From Cephalothrix simula (Eukaryota > Nemertea > Palaeonemertea > Archinemertea > Cephalotrichidae): 11,111 nt of DNA. Numbering within the stretch: position 1 is the stretch's first letter; the number at the start of each line of letters is the position of its first letter. The translations under genes and the position numbers were made by a program. Positions 7,294-11,111 of this stretch are shown in pieces. The notes below the pieces were generated by a model. It ran no database searches, was not told the origin of the DNA, and saw only the letters and a program-made list of their open reading frames with translations. The stretch lies in NCBI GenBank assembly GCA_035591015.1, contig JAXIUW010208509.1:1-11111 (forward strand). The letters are read 5' to 3'.

Positions 7294-7863
7294 AAAATTT
7301 TTCATAAGCCATCAGCAACTGCAAAAGGTCATGGGAAAAGATACAAAAACCGATGAACGACTTATACTAATGGAGATCTTAAACGCGATGCAGTTGAATA
7401 TAGTCCTACGATGAAAAATGCTACACAGTTCTTGAATATCTCTGATCTGATTTTGTATACAGTAGACAAGGAAGTGGAAACTGTAGAAAATGTCAGATAC
7501 CCGTCATGAAAAAAAGTATTTGACTTCTTTGGTGGTGGCATTACATGTATGTTGCAGTTTCATCAACATTTTGTGTATGCTCTCACCTACCCTCACTTCC
7601 TCGCTCACTTCTCTTCGGAGCAAGATAACATAAATTCAGATTTTTGTGACCTAAAAATTGTTCGCAGACATTGACTTCCCATGGTAAGGCCTCAAATATT
7701 TCGCAGATTTGCCAACTACCTCAGCAGACCTCAGTATAATTCAAGTAAATTTGCCTTGTGCTCTCCCTTACATTTGGTTTTAGATGACTCTGGTAAGTGC
7801 CTTTGCCATCAAAGCTATTATGCAAGTAGAACATCAGCAATTAAGAGATTATTTGTATTTTAA
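7294..7863 (+). pseudogene. 190-codon frame interrupted only by three TGA
   Basis: One reading frame runs from 7294 to a TAA at 7861-7863 with no TAA or TAG inside and TGA at 7354, 7507 and 7672. Sample peptides are YTVDKEVETVENVRYPS, ALTYPHFLAHFSSEQDN and CSPLHLVLDDSGKCLC. The last part equals the unbroken 60-codon frame starting ATG at 7681. In AT-rich DNA one expects TAA to be the most common random stop, so its absence is notable. A decayed gene with CGA or TGG changed to TGA would explain it. No family was recognised. A second frame at 7265-7411, opening right after the acceptor TTATTTAG, also reads plausibly (KTDERLILMEILNAMQ), so the true frame is uncertain. Confidence 0.25.
7784..7792 (+). 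CDS. Possible 9-nt microexon
   Basis: A good acceptor (CTCTCCCTTACATTTGGTTTTAG ending 7783, shown here as its pyrimidine-rich tract) is followed after nine bases, ATGACTCTG, by the consensus donor GTAAGT. Nine is a multiple of three. With the phase 1 end of the 5486 exon it would add Asp-Asp-Ser and keep phase. A second donor-like ATG|GTAAGG at 7684 could mark the preceding exon instead. The competing view is that these bases belong to the long frame at 7294-7863 and the splice signals are chance. Confidence 0.15.
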
Positions 7864-7869
7864 CGTTTA

Positions 7870-8460
7870 TCACCATCCAGGGTTACAAATTAGGACAAAA
7901 AACTGTTTAAAGAATGAAAAGAGCTATACGAATCAAACATGCTTCCTGAAGCTTTTTGTTCTTTTACTACTTTATCAATTATATCATCACCGACCATAAT
8001 TCCCAGGTGTTTTATTTTGACTAAATGTGGTAATTGATTATTGGGGAAAAAATAAAATATATTAACTCATTTTTTAAATGTCTACGTGCTTGCAAAAACA
8101 CATTAAAAAAACTTTTTACAATATATTGATTTTTTGAAAAAGAAAAATAGAAAACACTATCTGGTACGGTGAAAGATACCTTGGAATCTTCAGTTTTGCA
8201 TTTTGATAAAAAAATTGCATAAAGTAGCCTACTTCTAAGTTATTAATTGAAGATAACCTACATTAGCCTGCATTTGCTTCTCTGCCTGCTCATATTCATT
8301 GTAATTCTCTAACGGATACTTTTATTTTACAAGAAAATTAAAATTTCCAGGGCTGGAAGGAGGGCTCTAGTCTGAACTCACAGCTGACGTTGCATTGATC
8401 ATATTCATTTCCTAGAAAACACTCAATAACTGAACTTAGATATTATATGTCAATATAAAA
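7870..8460. other. AT-rich stretch, no feature seen
   Basis: The 71-codon plus frame 7784-7999 overlaps the start of this stretch and ends in a Leu- and Tyr-rich run. It has no recognised domain and competes with the better-supported frame above. No RNA gene or repeat stands out from 8000 to 8460. Confidence 0.5.
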
Positions 8461-8471
8461 TCAATGTTAGG

Positions 8472-8522
8472 TGGTGTTGTGGTTAAAACTCCTTGAGATC
8501 TGTTTGGTGGGTTATGCAAGTC
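8472..8522 (+). repeat. Possible degraded tRNA-SINE head
   Basis: TGGTGTTGTGG (8472-8482) resembles a polymerase III A box of the TGGCGTAGTGG type. GGGTT followed by ATGCAAGTC (8509-8522) could be a damaged B box of the GGTTCGAATCC type. The spacing of about 37 bp is near that in a tRNA. The B box is poor, and no SINE body or tail is visible. Confidence 0.15.
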
Positions 8523-8607
8523 TAATGAATTTGCCTTCTACGTAGGAAGTTTTTAGAGCTATGGGATTGCTGTTCCTTGATCACTGCTGCTTACAGAGAG
8601 AACTTAC

Positions 8608-8703
8608 AATAAAGTATTTTCTAGCTGAAAAAAAGTATTTTCCAGCAGAAAATGCTAGCCATGAATGATTTCTCCATCTTTGTTGGTCCTCCTCCAGCAG
8701 AAC
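8608..8703 (-). CDS. Possible minus-strand exon C
   Basis: It starts after the acceptor TTTGTAG at 8704 and ends at the donor ATT|GTAAGT at 8607. Joined to exon B it continues the frame as GSAGGGPTKMEKSFMAS and reaches TAG at 8623-8621. That stop lies inside the second copy of a 21-bp tandem duplication, which is seven codons long and so keeps frame. The stop means that it would be the last coding exon, or the model is wrong. No family was recognised. Confidence 0.18.
8611..8652. repeat. 21-bp tandem duplication
   Basis: AAAGTATTTT and the following 11 bases at 8611-8631 recur directly at 8632-8652 with two differences (T/C and T/A). On the minus strand the second difference, read as codons of possible exon C, is a TGG to TAG change. 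Confidence 0.85.
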
Positions 8704-8771
8704 CTACAAAGACATAAAATCTCAATATTTCTGGATCCTCCTCACAATCTTATTTTGATTAATGTGCTGAC

Positions 8772-8825
8772 CTTCATCTGCGCGTTCCTCTGCCATATTG
8801 AAAATGGAATACAGCCATAAGTCAT
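8772..8825 (-). CDS. Possible minus-strand exon B with ATG
   Basis: A good acceptor (AACAACTTTTCAG) ends at 8826. The segment holds ATG at 8796 and reads MAEERADE before a fair donor AAG|GTCAGC at 8771, phase 1. The phase agrees with exon C, across an intron of 68 nt, and with exon A, across one of 72 nt. The start context (TCAAT before ATGG, with G at +4) is fair. The peptide is too short to assign. Introns near 70 nt are short for most marine invertebrates, a point against the model. Confidence 0.2.
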
Positions 8826-8897
8826 CTGAAAAGTTGTTTTAGATATTGTTAGGCATCTAATATTAGAGATAGACCTCGAATTAGAAGCTCAACTTAC

Positions 8898-9010
8898 TGG
8901 AATGTTATTTTGAATGTTGTTTTCTATGCATTAGAAATGTAACCCTTGCATACAGTGCTAAATGTTGTTGCCTTTCTCGTTTGGTCTCTTGAGTCATTGA
9001 ACTGTACCTG
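8898..9010 (-). CDS. Possible minus-strand exon A, mostly untranslated
   Basis: It begins after the strong acceptor CCTTTTCTTTTTAG (AG at 9012-9011) and ends at the donor CCA|GTAAGTT (GT at 8897-8896). In the frame that matches exon B it encodes MTQETKRERQQHLALYARV and then stops at TAA eleven bases before the donor. It would therefore be a 5' untranslated exon with an upstream frame, or part of a decayed gene. The surrounding 76-codon frame 8905-9135 includes intron-like sequence upstream of the acceptor. Confidence 0.18.
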
Positions 9011-9159
9011 CTAAAAAGAAAAGGGTAATTAGGGCATTGTGAATCGGCATAGTAAGACGCTACACCTAATCTTATGTACATGTACAAACGTCGGTTGAAT
9101 TTCATATTTTTGAACTTTTGTACCATCAATATCATATTTTGAAGTATCGCACTACCTGC

Positions 9160-9550
9160 AAAAATGCCAAAATCTAGAATAAGGACTTTTTTTTATTCTT
9201 AACACTTTTGAAATATATTTGCCTATGGTGACCTACATGTAATTTTTAAAAAGTACTAAGATTTAAAAAACATTTAGTAAAAGTATTTTTATGGTGTGAA
9301 GATAGGCTTTTATCGTTTTTTAAAAGACTTATTGTCTGTTCGATAAGGTATTGGCATAGAAAAGTAATCATCAAAAATAGTTTTATCTTCGTAGTATTGA
9401 ATATTAGCTTACAAATCTATTTGACTTTGGAAAACAATGTTTGATAAAAAATATACTACTGAGATTTGTAGTTTTCTGATATCCTGAGTCTCCTGAATGA
9501 AGGTTCAGCGGGTTGAATTTTTAGTAGTTTTATTCAATTATTAAAATTCG
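9160..9550. other. AT-rich stretch, no feature seen
   Basis: A pyrimidine-rich acceptor-like sequence on the minus strand ends at 9156, with CAG then GTAGTG. The rest is low-complexity A/T with stops in all frames. A TACATGTA palindrome lies at 9234-9241. Confidence 0.5.
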
Positions 9551-9555
9551 GAAAC

Positions 9556-9589
9556 GTTTCCATGGCAACCACGTCCGTACCGTGGCAAC
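9556..9589. promoter_or_regulatory. Two adjacent RFX X-box-like sites
   Basis: GTTTCCATGGCAAC (9556-9569) differs by one base from the symmetric RFX site GTTGCCATGGCAAC. Eight bases on, GTACCGTGGCAAC (9577-9589) carries the same GGCAAC half with a weaker left half. Read on the minus strand both begin GTTGCCAYGG. RFX factors bind X-boxes in promoters of ciliary genes, typically within a few hundred bases of the start. The possible minus-strand exons lie 550 bp downstream in that orientation; the possible plus-strand last exon is 550 bp the other way. Confidence 0.5.
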
Positions 9590-10140
9590 ACCATAAAATA
9601 TTTTTTTTGAAGTTTTTCTTTTTTTAAACTTTCTATTCTAAAACAAGGGTGAAGCTATTAGCTAGTTTGTTTCTGGTATAATTTTTATCAAAATAATTTT
9701 GTTTGTCTGGAACTATGCCATTTTGTGAAATATTTTTGCATCAAGATTTAACAAAAATAAGTCAACTTTTTCAAGTAAAATTCCAACTAAATGAAATGGA
9801 ATTCATACAGAATAAAGGTAGGAGTGTGTAAACAAAATATAGAAGAATGTATTGCAATTACATGTATTATTTTAAGCATTAACCTACCCAAATTTTCAAT
9901 TGTTTGCCATTTATTTAGGTGAGTTTTCACTTTCTACATTCAACTTGAACCTTAAGCAACGAGACTTATTTTAGTATAGTTTCATGTAGGAGTGGTTTGG
10001 TCTTGTTTCCCCTTGAAATAGGGCCTATTCCAGGTAACTCAAAAATTGATAAGTTATAGAAGGTGTCAAAATGTGAAATGTTAATACAAAAAAATGTATC
10101 ATTATTCATTCAATGAAAACCTCACACATCCCTTATTTCA
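9590..10140. other. AT-rich stretch, intron-like
   Basis: Apart from the acceptor-donor pair at 9918 and a TACATGTA at 9859-9866, nothing was recognised. The plus frame continuing into 10142 opens in pieces from about 9950, but with TAG and TGA stops. Confidence 0.45.
9900..9924 (+). other. Juxtaposed acceptor and donor, possible recursive splice site
   Basis: TTGCCATTTATTTAG ends at 9918 and is followed directly by the donor GTGAGT (9919-9924), a zero-length exon layout as in recursive splice points of long introns. A weaker example, TATTCCAG|GTAACT, lies near 10032. The pyrimidine tract is mediocre, so chance is quite possible. Confidence 0.15.
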
Positions 10141-10141
10141 G

Positions 10142-10203
10142 ATCAGTTTTCTCTTTCATCGACTGGGCCACCCTATTCAAACTCTCCTAAGTTTAAAAAA
10201 TGA
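10142..10203 (+). CDS. Possible terminal coding exon
   Basis: A strong acceptor (ACATCCCTTATTTCAG, AG at 10140-10141) opens this segment. In phase 1, as left by the 5486 exon or the 9-nt microexon, it reads Asp then QFSLSSTGPPYSNSPKFKK and stops at TGA 10201-10203. Ser, Pro and Lys dominate; there is no cysteine and no domain. No donor precedes the stops in any frame, so it can only be a last exon. AATAAA at 10323-10328 follows 120 bp later. The same frame reopens after the TGA for 42 codons, including MVSFQDPIADETRAKAHSF. This is either chance or a sign of decay. Confidence 0.18.
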
Positions 10204-10322
10204 AACTTGATGGTATCATTTCAAGATCCCATCGCTGATGAAACAAGAGCCAAAGCGCATTCTTTCTATATGAACAATCGTGTTTGCCTTATTTGGGCAT
10301 TGGCTAACGGGATCAATATAAT

Positions 10323-10328
10323 AATAAA
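10323..10328 (+). terminator. Possible polyadenylation signal AATAAA
   Basis: This is a canonical hexamer 120 bp after the stop of the possible last exon. In AT-rich DNA the hexamer is frequent, so the support is positional only. Confidence 0.2.
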
Positions 10329-10489
10329 ATAGGCTTCTAAAATGTTATGGGAAAGATGAAAGAAGCTAAAACATATGAAAAAGGTAGAGAGGTAGATTTC
10401 GATATAGAAAATTGAATAAGATGAATAACAAGTAAATGAATGGGATGCACATAGTTATTCCATCTATGACCAAATGTTGTTAACAATCG

Positions 10490-10614
10490 TTTACATTTGG
10501 CCATAAAGGTACGTACGGAGGAGAACGCCCACTCCTGCGCCTACATCTACAAGTTTCGTTTAGATCGTTGATAGAAAATCTAGTTCTAAGTACGTTCCGG
10601 TCGTCAAATGTAAA
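10490..10614. mobile_element. Possible small MITE with 10-bp inverted ends
   Basis: TTTACATTTG (10490-10499) and CAAATGTAAA (10605-10614) are exact inverted copies that enclose a 105-bp, GC-raised core. Near each end, ACGTACGG (10511-10518) and TACGTTCCGG (10591-10600) are loosely inverted. There is no target duplication. A third CCAAATG at 10470-10476 with the palindrome TTGTTAACAA beside it lies just outside. The plus frame over the core (TEENAHSCAYIYKFRLDR then stop) is short and probably incidental. Confidence 0.35.
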
Positions 10615-10624
10615 GGATGTAAGC

Positions 10625-11068
10625 TTAACAAATAAGGGGTAAATGTAAAACTCCCGACATAGACTTGGTGAGGATATCAGGAGGAACCATCAAAGTTTCC
10701 ACTTCAGGTGGATGAGTTTCGGCGCCTTTTCCTCTACTCTTAATGATGGCGGCGCCCCAGCGAGGAAGCCCCGCTGTTCTCCAGATGATACGGAAGGAGT
10801 TTCGAGATATAATACTCATACCGGTACTGCCAATCGCACGAAAATTCGTTTTGGTCCAATGAATTTCTAATATTCGGTGAATATACACAATTTGATGGAA
10901 TTTTGATGTGAGGTTTTGAACTTTGGTTTTAACACCCTGAGCGGTCGAAATAATTGTGCTTGACACTTGAGTATAGTTCGATGGTGTCATCATGGCGCCC
11001 CCAGCGGCGAAAAATTGAATTATTATATCCATAAATACAGCAAAACTGGTAACAGAATGATTTAGCAT
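10625..11068 (-). CDS. Unidentified 147-codon frame
   Basis: This is the longest unbroken frame in the window and no family was recognised. It begins MLNHSVTSFAVFMDIIIQFF, which could act as a signal or anchor segment. The middle is rich in Ile, Ser, Thr and Lys; the end includes THPPEVETLMVPPDILTKSM, with two PP-acidic-hydrophobic turns. There is no membrane segment beyond the first 25 residues and no cysteine pattern. The start is a guess; an alternative ATG lies at residue 13 and another at 26. The region is GC-raised with ATGGCG-type words on the opposite strand (10745 and 10992), where a 39-codon frame starts MMAAPQRGSPAVLQ. Either strand or neither may be coding. Chance remains plausible at this length. 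Confidence 0.25.
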   Translation of the reverse strand: MLNHSVTSFAVFMDIIIQFFAAGGAMMTPSNYTQVSSTIISTAQGVKTKVQNLTSKFHQIVYIHRILEIHWTKTNFRAIGSTGMSIISRNSFRIIWRTAGLPRWGAAIIKSRGKGAETHPPEVETLMVPPDILTKSMSGVLHLPLIC

Positions 11069-11111
11069 TGCATATAAATTTCGATACGGTTGTTCAGTCG
11101 ATGTCCTTCGA

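Noticed and set aside
9919-10332. Plus frame extended as one long pseudogene into 10142-10332
   Set aside because: It contains TGA, TAG, TGA and TGA stops in about 138 codons, not clearly fewer than chance, so only the short segment after the acceptor was kept.
1-11111. Bacterial operon, phage, CRISPR or defence system
   Set aside because: No packed genes, ribosome-binding sites, spaced direct repeats or recognisable prokaryotic proteins were seen on either strand.

Overview
The window looks like AT-rich nuclear DNA from an invertebrate animal. It has no bacterial-style gene packing, no ribosome-binding sites and no operons. Open frames are short and scattered, animal-type GT-AG splice signals occur, and there are degraded transposon-like repeats, E-box, CRE, ETS, YY1 and RFX-like sites, and a surplus of the palindrome TACATGTA. 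A lophotrochozoan such as a mollusc is my best guess, but this is inference; a cnidarian or another marine invertebrate is possible. No rRNA, tRNA, CRISPR array or gene of known family was recognised.

Left part (1-2100) is repeat-rich. It holds a duplicated ATGGCCGCC-bearing motif (34-62 and 178-206), a 360-bp element with long terminal inverted repeats and internal tandem repeats (623-982), a perfect 58-bp palindrome without spacer (994-1051), three exact CRE sites (1174-1308), a probable hAT-type MITE remnant (1619-1791) and a GC- and CpG-rich 34-bp tandem repeat (1916-2064). Positions 2100-5450 are mostly AT-rich DNA without credible exons, with two promoter-like motif clusters (2973-3014 and 4481-4505), three foldbacks and a hexamer microsatellite.

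Right part (5450-11111) has the best, still weak, gene evidence. On the plus strand, a possible first coding exon (5486-5654) starts with a signal-peptide-like segment and ends at a consensus donor. A possible 9-nt microexon (7784-7792) and a possible last exon (10142-10203) fit it in phase. Between them lie a GC-raised block with long open frames (6701-7148) and a 190-codon frame broken only by three TGA codons (7294-7863); both may be decayed coding sequence. On the minus strand, three short GT-AG bounded segments (9010 down to 8608) fit together in one phase. Two adjacent RFX X-box-like sites (9556-9589) lie upstream of them. The longest unbroken frame (147 codons, minus strand, 10625-11068) is unidentified.

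The genes cannot be shown to work together. All gene models rest on splice-signal and frame reading by eye, and transcript data would be needed to accept any of them.
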